64,000 nt of DNA. Source: Marivirga tractuosa DSM 4126 (lineage in GTDB: Bacteria > Bacteroidota > Bacteroidia > Cytophagales > Cyclobacteriaceae). A model generated the notes under the pieces. The model was not told the DNA's origin. It saw only the letters and a program-made list of their open reading frames with translations, and searched no databases. The stretch spans positions 2,077,001 to 2,141,000 of the forward strand of contig NC_014759.1 of NCBI RefSeq assembly GCF_000183425.1, read 5' to 3'. A program made the position numbers and the translations under genes. Below are positions 45,255-55,235 of this stretch, in pieces (the stretch's first letter is position 1; each line of letters opens with the position of its first letter).

Positions 45255-46085
45255 TCAAGAAGCGTCTCCTGCTTCTAAAGTAACTGTTCTTTCAACAGGA
45301 TTAAATGGACTAGGAATTAATTCTCCTTTTGCATCTAATAATTCTAACTTAATAGACATTTCGCCCATTTCCGCTCCTTCTATGAAATATGGCTGCCATT
45401 TATCGAGCATAAATTCTTCACCATTGATAGTGGCTCTTACTTTATTTCCTTCTTCAGAAAGCTCAGTATTCAATAAGTAGAAGTCTAACAATACTTTTTG
45501 AGCATCTTTTCCAGTATAAGTTCCTTTCGGACGGCTATAAAACATATGAGGGTCTGATAAATCAGCTATTTCCTGACCGCTTGGTTCTTTACCTACAGTA
45601 AACTGACGAATATTCGCTGCTCCATAACTCTTAACACTTTCGTGATATGAGCGAGACAAGAAAGATAAAGCTACATAATGACCTTCTTCCAAATTTTTGG
45701 TGAATTCTGATTCGTAATGTGCTGAATACGGTTGGTTATTCAATATCAAGTGAATATGCTGACCTTTTGGTGAATTCGCACAATTTTTAACATCAGCATC
45801 AATTGTCTGGGTTGCTAATTCATAATTCTTTACATTGTAAGAAAACTTAACAGCACCGGGCTCTAAATTGGTTTCATTTTCCATTGGAGACAACATCTCC
45901 AACATAGAATCATCAAATTCTGGGGATTCTACCGGTGTCAAACTAATAGAAGAAACTGATTCTTCTGTTTTTTCTTCCATTGATTTATCTTCTGTTTCGG
46001 CTTTTTCTTCTTTATTTCCGGTGCTACAAGCAAAAATTGCCGTCATCGCAAATAAAATACTAAATCTTATAGTGGCTTTTTTCAT
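45255..46085 (-). CDS. Hypothetical lipoprotein
   Basis: 276 residues. The signal peptide ends in MTAIFACSTGNKEEK, a lipobox with Cys about 20, followed by an acidic low-complexity linker (EEKAETEDKSMEEKTEE). The main domain contains NCANSPKGQHIHLILNNQPYSAHYESEF and HYVALSFLSRSYHESVKS, with many histidines, and two later beta-rich segments. No known function; periplasmic-side or surface location is expected. Followed by a strong terminator. Confidence 0.7.
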   Translation of the reverse strand: MKKATIRFSILFAMTAIFACSTGNKEEKAETEDKSMEEKTEESVSSISLTPVESPEFDDSMLEMLSPMENETNLEPGAVKFSYNVKNYELATQTIDADVKNCANSPKGQHIHLILNNQPYSAHYESEFTKNLEEGHYVALSFLSRSYHESVKSYGAANIRQFTVGKEPSGQEIADLSDPHMFYSRPKGTYTGKDAQKVLLDFYLLNTELSEEGNKVRATINGEEFMLDKWQPYFIEGAEMGEMSIKLELLDAKGELIPSPFNPVERTVTLEAGDAS

Positions 46086-46179
46086 GGTTTTATGTTTTTT
46101 GTTTTATTTTACTTTACTAAAGTGTACTAAGGTAGTGTGAATATGTTACACTATCAACTCAATAAACCTCGATACTGTT

Positions 46180-47154
46180 ATGAGCAAAAAATTATATGAT
46201 GAAATCCCTTCCTTAAATTTGGAAGATTTCACAAATGGAACGGAAGAAACTAAAGCGCAATTTGTAAAAGAATTAGGTGAAGCTTACAATAACATAGGAT
46301 TTGTAGCCATAAAAGGACATTACCTTAGTAATGAGTTAAGCCAGAAACTTTATGCAGCTGTTGAGAAATTCTTCAACTTAAGCACAGAGCAGAAGAAAGC
46401 TTACGAAAAAGAAGAGCTCGCCGGGCAAAGAGGGTATACAAGTAAAGGAAAAGAGCAGGCAAAGGGCCATAAAGTACCCGATTTAAAAGAATTTTATCAA
46501 GTAGGGCAATTTGTCCCAGATGATCATGAGTTGAAGAAAGAGTATCCCGACAACTTATGGCCTTCAGAAGTGCCAGAATTAGCCGAATTAGCCAAAGACG
46601 CTTATCAAAAACTAGAAAAAACTGGTTTTGAAATGTTAAGAGCCATTGCGATTTACTTAGGCCTAGACGAGAATTATTTTGATTCTGAAGTGACCTACGG
46701 AAACAGTATTTTACGTGCAATCCACTATCCACCGATTGAAAATCCCGAAGATTTGCCAGAAGATGCAGTAAGGGCAGCTCAGCATGGTGATATTAATTTG
46801 ATTACATTGTTGATGGGAGCTAGTGCTGATGGATTACAGGTTTTAAGAAGAGATGGTGAATGGATTCCAATTACTGCATTACCTAATCAATTGGTGGTGA
46901 ATGTAGGTGATATGTTGGCAAGATTGACCAATGACAAATTGAAATCTACAATACACAGGGTGGTGAATCCGGCTAAAGAGCAAATGAAGTCTTCTCGATA
47001 CAGTATTCCATTTTTTATGCATCCTAAATCGAGTATGGACTTAACTTGTTTAGATAGTTGCGTAGATACCGATAACCCTAAAAAATATGAAGATATGTCA
47101 GCAGGAGAGTTTTTAGCGGAAAGATTAGCAGAAATTGGGTTGCTGAAAAAATAA
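46180..47154 (+). CDS. Isopenicillin N synthase-like 2-oxoglutarate/Fe(II) oxygenase
   Basis: 324 residues. The DIOX N-terminal region (IPSLNLEDF, GFVAIKGHYLS) precedes the catalytic barrel with iron ligands His and Asp in AQHGDINLITLL and the distal His in KSTIHRVVNP; RYSIPFF provides the Arg-x-Ser that binds the 2-oxoglutarate carboxylate. The substrate is unknown; related bacterial proteins are generally uncharacterised. The chromate-type transporter gene starts 3 bp after its stop. Confidence 0.85.
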   Translation: MSKKLYDEIPSLNLEDFTNGTEETKAQFVKELGEAYNNIGFVAIKGHYLSNELSQKLYAAVEKFFNLSTEQKKAYEKEELAGQRGYTSKGKEQAKGHKVPDLKEFYQVGQFVPDDHELKKEYPDNLWPSEVPELAELAKDAYQKLEKTGFEMLRAIAIYLGLDENYFDSEVTYGNSILRAIHYPPIENPEDLPEDAVRAAQHGDINLITLLMGASADGLQVLRRDGEWIPITALPNQLVVNVGDMLARLTNDKLKSTIHRVVNPAKEQMKSSRYSIPFFMHPKSSMDLTCLDSCVDTDNPKKYEDMSAGEFLAERLAEIGLLKK

Positions 47155-47157
47155 TTA

Positions 47158-48336
47158 GTGGTTAGAAATATTCGATATCTAATCTACTTAAAGGATATTT
47201 TAATCCTGTCTCTCACCACATTTGGGGGTGCTACTGCTCATTTTGCGTATTTTTTAGATCATTTGGTTTATAAAAGAGGCTATTTAACTGAAAAAGAATT
47301 GATAGAAATGAATGCCCTGTGTCAAATGTTGCCGGGGCCTTCTTCTACCCAAATCTTAACCGGTTTAGCAGTAAAAATTGGAGGAGCACCTTTTGCTTTT
47401 TTAACCTTATTTGTCTGGGCCATTCCAGGAGTTGCTTTAATGACTGGTTTTGGGATTTTAATGTCGAATATAGATGAAAAAGAATTATCTACCCACTTTT
47501 TAACCTTTGTACAACCTATAGCCGTTGGTTTTGTGGCCGCTGCAGCATATCGGATTGTAAAAAAGGTTATTCATACTAAAACAAGCGTGATTTTATTGGT
47601 AATATCTGCAGCTATATCGGTTTGGATTAATTCACCATATTTATTTCCTGCATTGATTTTAGCAGGTGGCTTTATTACCGCTTTTAAATATAAATCCCAA
47701 CCAATAGAAGAAAAAGAGAAAATCAAAATTAGATGGACTGCTTTAATCATTTGGATTAGCGCTTTGATTTTAATTGCCTTAATTGGTTTATATACTCAAT
47801 CTTTACCTATCCGACTACTAGAGAATTTCTACAGGAACGGAAGTTTGATTTTTGGCGGAGGTCAGGTATTGATCCCATTTTTATATACAGAGTTTGTTGA
47901 TTTTAAAGACTATCTCTCTTCATCAGAATTTTTGAGCGGTTTTGCTATTGCACAAGCTATTCCTGGCCCTACTTTTTCATTCGCCAGCTATATTGGGGCA
48001 CTCTCAATGCGGGAATATGGCGTTTGGGGCGAAATCTTAGGTGGCTTTTTAGCAGCGGTAGGAATATTTGTACCAGGTACTTTAATGATGATTTTCTTAA
48101 TCAGGTTCTGGGATCAGCTGAAAAAATTCAGAATCATCAAAGCCTCCTTGGAAGGGATTACGGCAGTCAGTTCTGGGATGGTGGTTGCCGCAATATTCTT
48201 ATTATTTGAACCTGTACAAGCAAACTTATTAAATTTTAGCTTGATAATTGGAACGCTAGCCATCTTGCTTTTTACGAAGATTCCAGCTCCTTATGTGGTA
48301 TTGATTGGGTTGCTAGCTGGGTTTTTGTTGGGGTGA
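47158..48336 (+). CDS. Chromate transporter (CHR) family protein
   Basis: 392 residues, GTG start at 47158. Two homologous halves each carry the family signature: TTFGGATAHFAYFLDHLV with LCQMLPGPSSTQI, and SLIFGGGQVLIPFLYTEFV with IAQAIPGPTFSFASYIG. About ten to twelve membrane segments. The family exports chromate or related anions; actual chromate resistance is not shown. Immediate coupling to an Fe(II) oxygenase gene is unusual and may hint at another substrate. Confidence 0.88.
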   Translation: MVRNIRYLIYLKDILILSLTTFGGATAHFAYFLDHLVYKRGYLTEKELIEMNALCQMLPGPSSTQILTGLAVKIGGAPFAFLTLFVWAIPGVALMTGFGILMSNIDEKELSTHFLTFVQPIAVGFVAAAAYRIVKKVIHTKTSVILLVISAAISVWINSPYLFPALILAGGFITAFKYKSQPIEEKEKIKIRWTALIIWISALILIALIGLYTQSLPIRLLENFYRNGSLIFGGGQVLIPFLYTEFVDFKDYLSSSEFLSGFAIAQAIPGPTFSFASYIGALSMREYGVWGEILGGFLAAVGIFVPGTLMMIFLIRFWDQLKKFRIIKASLEGITAVSSGMVVAAIFLLFEPVQANLLNFSLIIGTLAILLFTKIPAPYVVLIGLLAGFLLG

Positions 48337-48408
48337 AATAAATATTTGAGATTTTATATCTTAATAATGATAGTAAACCCCAAAAATATTTATAAGTACT
48401 TTTTAGAT

Positions 48409-49593
48409 CTATTTAGCTTTTGAATCTTTATTATCACGATTAATCAACTCTAATTCCTCTGGGCTGAGTGAGACATGAGATGCATTTTTCCAAAACTCGC
48501 TTTGATAGTCAGTTCCATTTTTAGCAATAGATTTTTTTCGATATCTATCACCCCAACTAATGCTCTCTTGATTTTCGGATGGTTTTAGGATACTTAGGTC
48601 ATTGATAAAAGTATTGGTTTGATCTATTTTCTTATCATTAAAAAGCCTCATTTCGACATTCATCCTCACATAATCCAACATTAAATTATCCTCAATCGCC
48701 CTATATTTTACTGTAACTCGATAATCCTTTATTTTTGATTTCATAATTACAGCATTTACAACCTTCATATTTTCTATGGAAATAGGATGCAACTGAAACT
48801 GAAGGTAAGAAATCGTGGAATCACCCTTATTCACTAAAATCTTACCATTACTATAAGTGTCACTATCGGGTTTCTTTGGGCTAGCCAGAATAGTAATAAA
48901 AGACTCTCCATCTTTAATGGAATAATTATAGTTGTCAAACTTATTTACGTTTAGAAAACGACTAACCCTGCTAGGATCAGTATAAGAAAGTGCACTTTCA
49001 AAACCTATAGGTGCTACTAGAGATAAATCAATTTCTTCACTCGTTTCTAAATTTACAGCTCTACTTTCCAGTAAGCTTGCTTCTATATTTAAATCACCCC
49101 TTTTCTCCTCCAGATAAAACTGCATAGAACCATCTGCAAATGAAATATACTTGTCATTCTCTAAAGTAAACTCCTTATAGTAAGCATCATATTTGACAGG
49201 CAACTTTAATTTCCTTTCTGTATTGACCACAATATCTTTTAAAAATTGTTCTACTGTCGTTTCTGCATAGACCACCACCTCATCTAACACAAAATCTTGC
49301 GGCTTGATATATACCGTGTCTTTTAAATCTTTGGAGATTGAAAAAGCTGTGGTTTCATAATTCACATGATGGACAAATAGAGAGTCATTTTTTTGCCATG
49401 ATTGTGGTATTTCAAATAATCCATTACTATTACTTATGGCATTTGTATATTGTAATGCACTATTTAATATTAATGCACTTTCAATTGGCTGCTTGTTTTC
49501 ATTATCCCAAAGAATAAGCGTTCTATTTTGACCATTCGATTCTTGAACTAAAACTGAAAAGCAAATAATTAAGATTATTGTAATTGGTTTCAT
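48409..49593 (-). CDS. Secreted protein with carboxypeptidase-regulatory-like domain
   Basis: 394 residues. Signal peptide (about 1-21) followed by a CarboxypepD_reg-like domain (LILWDNENKQPIESALILNSALQYTNAISNSNGLFEIP), then a long beta-rich region beginning DFVLDEVVVYAETTVEQFLKDIVVNTERKL. This layout is found in many Bacteroidota envelope proteins without the TonB-dependent barrel. No catalytic motif seen; function unknown. Confidence 0.65.
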   Translation of the reverse strand: MKPITIILIICFSVLVQESNGQNRTLILWDNENKQPIESALILNSALQYTNAISNSNGLFEIPQSWQKNDSLFVHHVNYETTAFSISKDLKDTVYIKPQDFVLDEVVVYAETTVEQFLKDIVVNTERKLKLPVKYDAYYKEFTLENDKYISFADGSMQFYLEEKRGDLNIEASLLESRAVNLETSEEIDLSLVAPIGFESALSYTDPSRVSRFLNVNKFDNYNYSIKDGESFITILASPKKPDSDTYSNGKILVNKGDSTISYLQFQLHPISIENMKVVNAVIMKSKIKDYRVTVKYRAIEDNLMLDYVRMNVEMRLFNDKKIDQTNTFINDLSILKPSENQESISWGDRYRKKSIAKNGTDYQSEFWKNASHVSLSPEELELINRDNKDSKAK

Positions 49594-49650
49594 TTGGGTT
49601 AATAGTTAGTTAATAAAGTTCAGCTAATAAACTTACAAAAGTTTAGATTA

Positions 49651-50577
49651 TTATATTGGTAAGTTACTTTCTGCATGATTAATTAGATATTTCAAATTAG
49701 CTTCCCTTCCGTTCACTTCAAAATCTACATCAGCCCCATGAACTAACGGCACAATATCATCACCATGCCCAAAAGGAAAATTAAACCCAATCGGGTAATC
49801 ATAATCTTGACAATGAAACACAAGTATTTCCTCCACTGATTGCCCATAAATGGATTTATCTTCAGATAGATTCGTGAATTGACCAACTACTAGTCCAGCT
49901 AAATCCTTTAATTTACAAGCCCTTTTTAATTGCAGGAGCATTCGGTCAATATGATATAATGGTTCCGCTACTTCTTCTAAAAAAAGAACTTTACCAGCAT
50001 AATCTAATTCTGTTGGCGTTCCAATTTGATGAACCAATAGGGATAAGTTCCCTCCTATTAACTGCCCACTTGCTTTTCCCGGCTTATGAAAAGTACTTTC
50101 AGCCTGTAAATTACTAATATCACCAGATAAAGATTCAATTAATTTGTTCTGATAAGCTCCTGACAGTTTTGGAAATCCTTGCAGTACACTGGCATGTAAA
50201 GAAGAAAATCCATTTTGAAATGCGGCATTTAAAAGTGCCGTGATATCGCTAAAGCCAATTATCCATTTTGGATTTTCCTTAAACTGTGTCCAGTCCAAAG
50301 CATCAATGATATGAGTAATACCAAAACCACCTCTGGCACAATATATGGCTTTTGCTTCAGTATGATCTAAAGCAAATTGCAAATCAGAAAGTCGCTCTTG
50401 ATGTCTTGCTCCAAATTTGAAATGAGCATTAAAGGTATTGGGTGTGAATTCAATTCTATAACCTGCTCTTTTTAAACCATTTGCTCCTCCTACGACCAAA
50501 GCTTCGTCCACTACTCCAGACGGGCTAATTACTAGAATTAAATCATTCTTTTTTAGAAAAGTTGGTTTTAAACTCAT
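49651..50577 (-). CDS. Muramoyltetrapeptide LD-carboxypeptidase (S66 family)
   Basis: 308 residues. The catalytic serine is in IGFSDITALLNA, the Glu in LFLEEVAEPLYHID and the His in NFPFGHGDDIVPL; IYCARGGFGITHIID is another conserved element. It removes the terminal D-alanine from cytoplasmic muropeptides during wall recycling. No signal peptide, consistent with a cytoplasmic role. Separated from the ompH genes upstream by a terminator. Confidence 0.9.
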   Translation of the reverse strand: MSLKPTFLKKNDLILVISPSGVVDEALVVGGANGLKRAGYRIEFTPNTFNAHFKFGARHQERLSDLQFALDHTEAKAIYCARGGFGITHIIDALDWTQFKENPKWIIGFSDITALLNAAFQNGFSSLHASVLQGFPKLSGAYQNKLIESLSGDISNLQAESTFHKPGKASGQLIGGNLSLLVHQIGTPTELDYAGKVLFLEEVAEPLYHIDRMLLQLKRACKLKDLAGLVVGQFTNLSEDKSIYGQSVEEILVFHCQDYDYPIGFNFPFGHGDDIVPLVHGADVDFEVNGREANLKYLINHAESNLPI

Positions 50578-50589
50578 ATTGTTGGAAAT

Positions 50590-50616
50590 AAAAAAGCCCC
50601 GAATAAATTCGAGGCT
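50590..50616 (-). terminator. Terminator closing the envelope-biogenesis operon
   Basis: AGCCCCGAA (50595-50603) and TTCGAGGCT (50608-50616) form a nine-base stem with one G-U and a short loop; the minus strand continues into TTTTTT. Confidence 0.8.
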
Positions 50617-50667
50617 AATTTCACTAAATTTCTTCTAAATAGAAATTTAAAATATGTTCAATGATGA

Positions 50668-51198
50668 TTATTCATCAGTTGCTGAGGCATCTGGTGCTTC
50701 AACGCCTAATTTATTTAAAACTAACTCTGAAATATCACCAGCATCTTCGTCAGAAATATATAATAAAGCTTCTGCTCTTAATACATGAGTGTAGCCATTC
50801 TCTTCTGCAACTTTGTCAATTGCATTTTGAATTTTCTCATATAAAGGCTGATACAATTCTTGCTGTTTACGTGCAATAGATTGCTCGGCATCTTGCTGAA
50901 ACTTTTGCAGAGATTGCTGCAACCCTTGTAATTCCTGCTCTTTTTGCGCTCTAACCTGTTCGGTCATCGTTGGTGCATTTTGCTGATATTCAGCTACTTG
51001 AGCCTGAAAATCTTGGTATTTCTGCTGAATTGAATTTGAAAATTGCTTTTCATATGCTTCAACTTGAGATTGTACCTCTTTAGATTCTGGCATTAAGCTC
51101 AAAACATAATCAGCATTTGTAAATCCTATTTTCGTCTCTTGGGCACTTGCTGTATAAAATAAGCCCAAAGCTAAAATTAATATTAATCCCTTTTTCAT
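50668..51198 (-). CDS. OmpH/Skp family periplasmic chaperone, second copy
   Basis: 176 residues. Signal peptide (about 1-19, ending TASAQ), then KIGFTNADYVLSLMPESKEVQSQVEAYEKQFS and a long Gln/Glu-rich coiled coil, as in Skp. It probably keeps outer membrane proteins soluble on the way to BamA. It follows the first ompH copy by 18 bp. Confidence 0.88.
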   Translation of the reverse strand: MKKGLILILALGLFYTASAQETKIGFTNADYVLSLMPESKEVQSQVEAYEKQFSNSIQQKYQDFQAQVAEYQQNAPTMTEQVRAQKEQELQGLQQSLQKFQQDAEQSIARKQQELYQPLYEKIQNAIDKVAEENGYTHVLRAEALLYISDEDAGDISELVLNKLGVEAPDASATDE

Positions 51199-51216
51199 CT
51201 GTCTATTTTTACTTTA

Positions 51217-51759
51217 CTAATTTTTATTTAAATCGTTTTCGTCAATTAATCCAAGTTCTTCTAAAACCAAGTCTGTATAATCATGCACTGGGTCCGTATA
51301 AATCATTATAAGTTCCCCTGCCTTATCAAATACAATTTGTAATCTTTCCTTTTTTGCGACAACTTCAACTGCTTCAAAGACTTTATCTTGCACAGGTTTC
51401 ACCAATTCTTTCTTTTTCAGAAAAAGCAAGCCATCAAATCCAAAAACTTTGTTCTGGTATTCCTCCACTTCCTTTTCTTTCTTTTCGATTTCGGCTAAGC
51501 GTTCATCTTTCAATTCCTTTGTCAAAAGAACTTCCTCAGCTTTTAATTCCGCATACATTGACTCTATTTCTTTCCGCATGGTTTTTATTTCATTTTGCCA
51601 TGCTGAGGTCAATGCATTAATTTCTTCTTTAGCCTCTTTATATTCTGGCATTTTGCTCAGAATGAATTTTGAATCAACATATCCAAACTTTTGAGCAGCC
51701 GCAATTTGCGAAACCAAACTTAAAATTACAATTGTTATAATGACATTAACAAATCTCAT
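51217..51759 (-). CDS. OmpH/Skp family periplasmic chaperone, first copy
   Basis: 180 residues. Signal peptide (about 1-22), then KFGYVDSKFILSKMPEYKEAKEEINALTSAW and a charged coiled coil (about 55-120). It is paralogous to the next gene but clearly diverged, with Lys/Glu in place of Gln-rich helices. Lies 6 bp after bamA and is cotranscribed with it. Confidence 0.88.
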   Translation of the reverse strand: MRFVNVIITIVILSLVSQIAAAQKFGYVDSKFILSKMPEYKEAKEEINALTSAWQNEIKTMRKEIESMYAELKAEEVLLTKELKDERLAEIEKKEKEVEEYQNKVFGFDGLLFLKKKELVKPVQDKVFEAVEVVAKKERLQIVFDKAGELIMIYTDPVHDYTDLVLEELGLIDENDLNKN

Positions 51760-51765
51760 ACCAAT

Positions 51766-54432
51766 TTATCTTTGTTGATTACCAATTGTAAAGTGAATTT
51801 GTCCACCGCTTGCTGTATTGGTACCTGGTGCGTTATCAAATCCATAACCCCAGTCGATACCGATTGTACCAAATGCAGGCATGAAAATTCTAGCTCCTAC
51901 ACCAGCGGATCTCTTTAAATCATATGGATTATAATCATCAAAACCAGTCCATGTATTTCCTGCTTCCCCAAAGCCTAGAACATAAATTGTTGCAGAAGGA
52001 TTTAAGGAAATTGGATACCGCATCTCCATAACAAATTTGTTGTATATAGTTCCTCCAGAAACTGGTCGCACATCCACTTGACCATCTTCAAAGCTTCGTA
52101 CTAATTCAGTAGGACGTAGTGAATTATCCTCATACCCCCTTAGAGCTATGATATCACTACCTAAAATAAAGCCTTGGCCACCTGCCAAACCAGAGCCACC
52201 CAAAATAAATCTTTCAAAAGGGCCAACTCCAACCTTATCACCATAACTAGCTATAATTCCGAAATTAGCTCTAGTATTAATAACCAAATCACCAACAACT
52301 TGATTAAAGAAGGAGGCATCAAACATCCACTTATTGAATTCTAAGAAATTGATACTTTGCTCGAATGAAAGCTTACTATAATCTTTATCGCTCAACAAAC
52401 TATATGGTGGAGTTAAAGAAACTGCCAGACTAATATTTGAACCACTTCTTGGGAAAATAGGATTATCAATACTATTACGAGCAATAGTGGTCTTGAAATT
52501 AAAATTATTGGACTCACAATTAGAACACCCAATTTGACCTCCAAATCTTAAAGAGTTATTCAACGAATACCGCGAATACTCTAAGGAATTGGCTAAAGTA
52601 AAATAGTTATCTGGCCATTTAAGTCTTCTAGACAAACTAACAAATCCTCTAAAGATTTTGAAAGAACCGGATATTCCTGACCTTGGATTTCTAAAGTCTA
52701 CAAACTCTCCTTGGTTAGAAAAACTACCCCCAATGGTTAAGGCATTAGGCTTTTTACCTCCAAGCCATGGCTCAGTAAAAGATGCATTATAACTTTGATA
52801 TTGCCTTCCGTTAGCCTGGAATTGCAATGAAAGCACCTGGCCATCTCCCACAGGAAGTGGATCCCAGTTTCCAAAATCTAAGAAGTTATTTATAGAGAAA
52901 TTATTAAAAGTTACTCCGAGGCTACCAACGAAACCGATGAATCCACCCCAACCACCTGAAAGTTGAATTTGATCATTTGAAACTTCCTCTAATTCCCAAT
53001 TGATATCAACTGTTCCATCATTAGGATTCGGCACTGGAGTAGGATTTACTGTTTCAGGGTTGAAATAGCCCAATTGAGATAACTCTCTTTGTGTTCTAAT
53101 TAATTTTTGACGACTAAATTTTTCACCCGGTATAGTTCTTAACTCCCTTAACACCACGTGATCATTAGTTCTGGTATTACCTGAAATCGTAACCTTGTTG
53201 ATAGTAGCTTGCGCACCTTCGTAAATTCTTAATTCTAAATCAATAGAGTCTTGATCCACATTAACCTCAACAGGAGTCACATTAAAGAATAAATATCCAT
53301 TGTCCATATACAATGAACTTATGTCATTACCGCTGGGGTCGTAATTAAGCTTACGATTAATTTTCTCTAAATTATAAACATCGCCTTTATCGATATTCAA
53401 CACAGTACTTAATACCTCATCGTTGTAAGTGAAATTTCCTGTCCAATTGATATCTCTGAAATAATATCTTTGTCCTTCATGTATACCAATTTCAATGGAG
53501 ATATTGTTTCCTTCATCAAAAATACTATCGTAAGTGATTTCAGCATCACGATAACCTTTGCTGTTATAAAAATCAATAATTGAGTTTTTGTCCCCCTCAT
53601 AATCAGCTCTTACTAGTTTAGATGACTTAAAGAAATTAATATTTACGTGCTCTCCAAAGTAATCTAATGCTCTTGATAACCCTACTGAATCTTGCTTTGC
53701 AAAAAACCTGAACCAATGCTTAGGTTTGGAATGGATAGCCCTACTAACAATATCTTCAAATAATGTAAATCGTAACCTTTCTCTAGTATTTTTAAGTTTA
53801 CCTTTAATTCTTCGGTCACCAAAAGCAGAATTTCCAACAATATATAAGTCTTCAATTTTCACTTTTTTCTTTTTGTCAATATTGAAAACGAGTTCTACAC
53901 CATTGGACACCAGCTCGTCTGTTTCTTGAACTGAAGAAACTTCCACATTTAAATACCCCTTACCTCTAAAATATTTTTTTATATTCAGCTCTGCATTTTT
54001 AATAGATGCATCAGTTAAAATTCTGCCTTTTACCAGGCTGAGCTCATCAGAAATTTCAGATTCTTTGGATTTTTTTATTCCATTGAACCTATACCTAGTA
54101 AGCCTAGGTCTTTCTGTCAATTCTAAGATTAGTTTGATTTTACCTTCAGAAACAATTTCGTAATTCACTTCGATGTTTGCAAACAACCCCTGCTTCCACA
54201 TCTTTTTTATTGCAAAAGAAATCTCATCTCCTGGAATATTAATTCGATCCCCTACTCTGATTCCGGTTATAGCAATTACTGCCCCTTCATCAAGGTATTG
54301 CAACCCATTAGTCACCACTTCGGTAACTTCATATTTCCTAGGTTTACTGTAATCAAGAGATGGATTGATTTGCGCCACCATTACCTGCGATGTGAGCAGG
54401 AATATAATTAACATTAATAAATTTCGTATCAT
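51766..54432 (-). CDS. bamA: Outer membrane protein assembly factor BamA
   Basis: 888 residues. Signal peptide (about 1-21), five POTRA-like repeats (for example SLVKGRILTDASIKNAELNIKKYFRGKGY), and an Omp85 barrel from about residue 470. The loop-6 signature appears as GGQGFILGSDIIALRGYEDN, and the barrel ends IHFTIGNQQR. It inserts outer membrane proteins such as PorV and the DUF6089 barrels. It overlaps uppS by 4 bp. Confidence 0.96.
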   Translation of the reverse strand: MIRNLLMLIIFLLTSQVMVAQINPSLDYSKPRKYEVTEVVTNGLQYLDEGAVIAITGIRVGDRINIPGDEISFAIKKMWKQGLFANIEVNYEIVSEGKIKLILELTERPRLTRYRFNGIKKSKESEISDELSLVKGRILTDASIKNAELNIKKYFRGKGYLNVEVSSVQETDELVSNGVELVFNIDKKKKVKIEDLYIVGNSAFGDRRIKGKLKNTRERLRFTLFEDIVSRAIHSKPKHWFRFFAKQDSVGLSRALDYFGEHVNINFFKSSKLVRADYEGDKNSIIDFYNSKGYRDAEITYDSIFDEGNNISIEIGIHEGQRYYFRDINWTGNFTYNDEVLSTVLNIDKGDVYNLEKINRKLNYDPSGNDISSLYMDNGYLFFNVTPVEVNVDQDSIDLELRIYEGAQATINKVTISGNTRTNDHVVLRELRTIPGEKFSRQKLIRTQRELSQLGYFNPETVNPTPVPNPNDGTVDINWELEEVSNDQIQLSGGWGGFIGFVGSLGVTFNNFSINNFLDFGNWDPLPVGDGQVLSLQFQANGRQYQSYNASFTEPWLGGKKPNALTIGGSFSNQGEFVDFRNPRSGISGSFKIFRGFVSLSRRLKWPDNYFTLANSLEYSRYSLNNSLRFGGQIGCSNCESNNFNFKTTIARNSIDNPIFPRSGSNISLAVSLTPPYSLLSDKDYSKLSFEQSINFLEFNKWMFDASFFNQVVGDLVINTRANFGIIASYGDKVGVGPFERFILGGSGLAGGQGFILGSDIIALRGYEDNSLRPTELVRSFEDGQVDVRPVSGGTIYNKFVMEMRYPISLNPSATIYVLGFGEAGNTWTGFDDYNPYDLKRSAGVGARIFMPAFGTIGIDWGYGFDNAPGTNTASGGQIHFTIGNQQR

Positions 54433-55157
54433 TCACTTATTACTTTTCCGAATCTTCTTTCTCTAGTTTGATAGTTGCGCAATGCGTTTATTAAATGTTC
54501 TTTTCTGAAATCCGGCCAAAGGACTTCGGTAATATAAATTTCGCTGTAAGCTAATTGCCATAGCATGAAATTACTGATTCTAAATTCACCACTAGTCCTT
54601 ATTAATAACTCAGGATCAGGTATACCAGCTGTTGATAAAAAACTTTCAAAGTTTGAATCTGTCAAATCTTTATCTGACATCTCACCATTCTTGCAAGCGA
54701 CTAAAGCTTTTTTACATGCTTGGGTTATATCCCATTTACCGCTGTAATTCAATGCCAAAATCAAATTTAGCCCCTTGTTTTGAGCAGTTTGTTCTTTAGC
54801 TGCTTTTAACTCATTAAAGCATTTACCTGGTAAATTCTCTATATCGCCAATGGAAGATAACTTTACATCATTTTTCATCAGCGTTTTCATTTCACTTTTG
54901 ATAGTAGAAACCAACAATTGCATCAAAGCATCTACTTCATTTTTCGGTCTTCCCCAATTTTCAGTAGAGAAAGCATAAAGACTTAAATGAGAAATTCCTA
55001 GTTCAGCACAGCCTTCAACAGTATCACGAACTGCTTTAATAGCATTTTTATGACCAAACACTCTTGCCGCACCTTGCTTTTTAGCCCATCGCCCATTACC
55101 GTCCATGATAACGGACACATGCTTTGGTAAATTGTTTTTATCCAAATTTTTTTCCAT
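54429..55157 (-). CDS. uppS: Isoprenyl transferase (undecaprenyl diphosphate synthase)
   Basis: 242 residues. HVSVIMDGNGRWAKKQG contains the catalytic Asp and the start of the active site; LYAFSTENWGRPKNEV and the C-terminal PDPELLIRTSGEFRISNFMLWQLAYSEIYIT complete the signature. It makes the lipid carrier for peptidoglycan and O-antigen. It is translationally coupled to bamA. Confidence 0.95.
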   Translation of the reverse strand: MEKNLDKNNLPKHVSVIMDGNGRWAKKQGAARVFGHKNAIKAVRDTVEGCAELGISHLSLYAFSTENWGRPKNEVDALMQLLVSTIKSEMKTLMKNDVKLSSIGDIENLPGKCFNELKAAKEQTAQNKGLNLILALNYSGKWDITQACKKALVACKNGEMSDKDLTDSNFESFLSTAGIPDPELLIRTSGEFRISNFMLWQLAYSEIYITEVLWPDFRKEHLINALRNYQTRERRFGKVISE

Positions 55158-55235
55158 CTACAATCTGCTGCTCGAAATAAGAGCGCAAGGTACAAAATTC
55201 ATTGTTATTACTAAACCTATGAGGAAAATCAAGCG

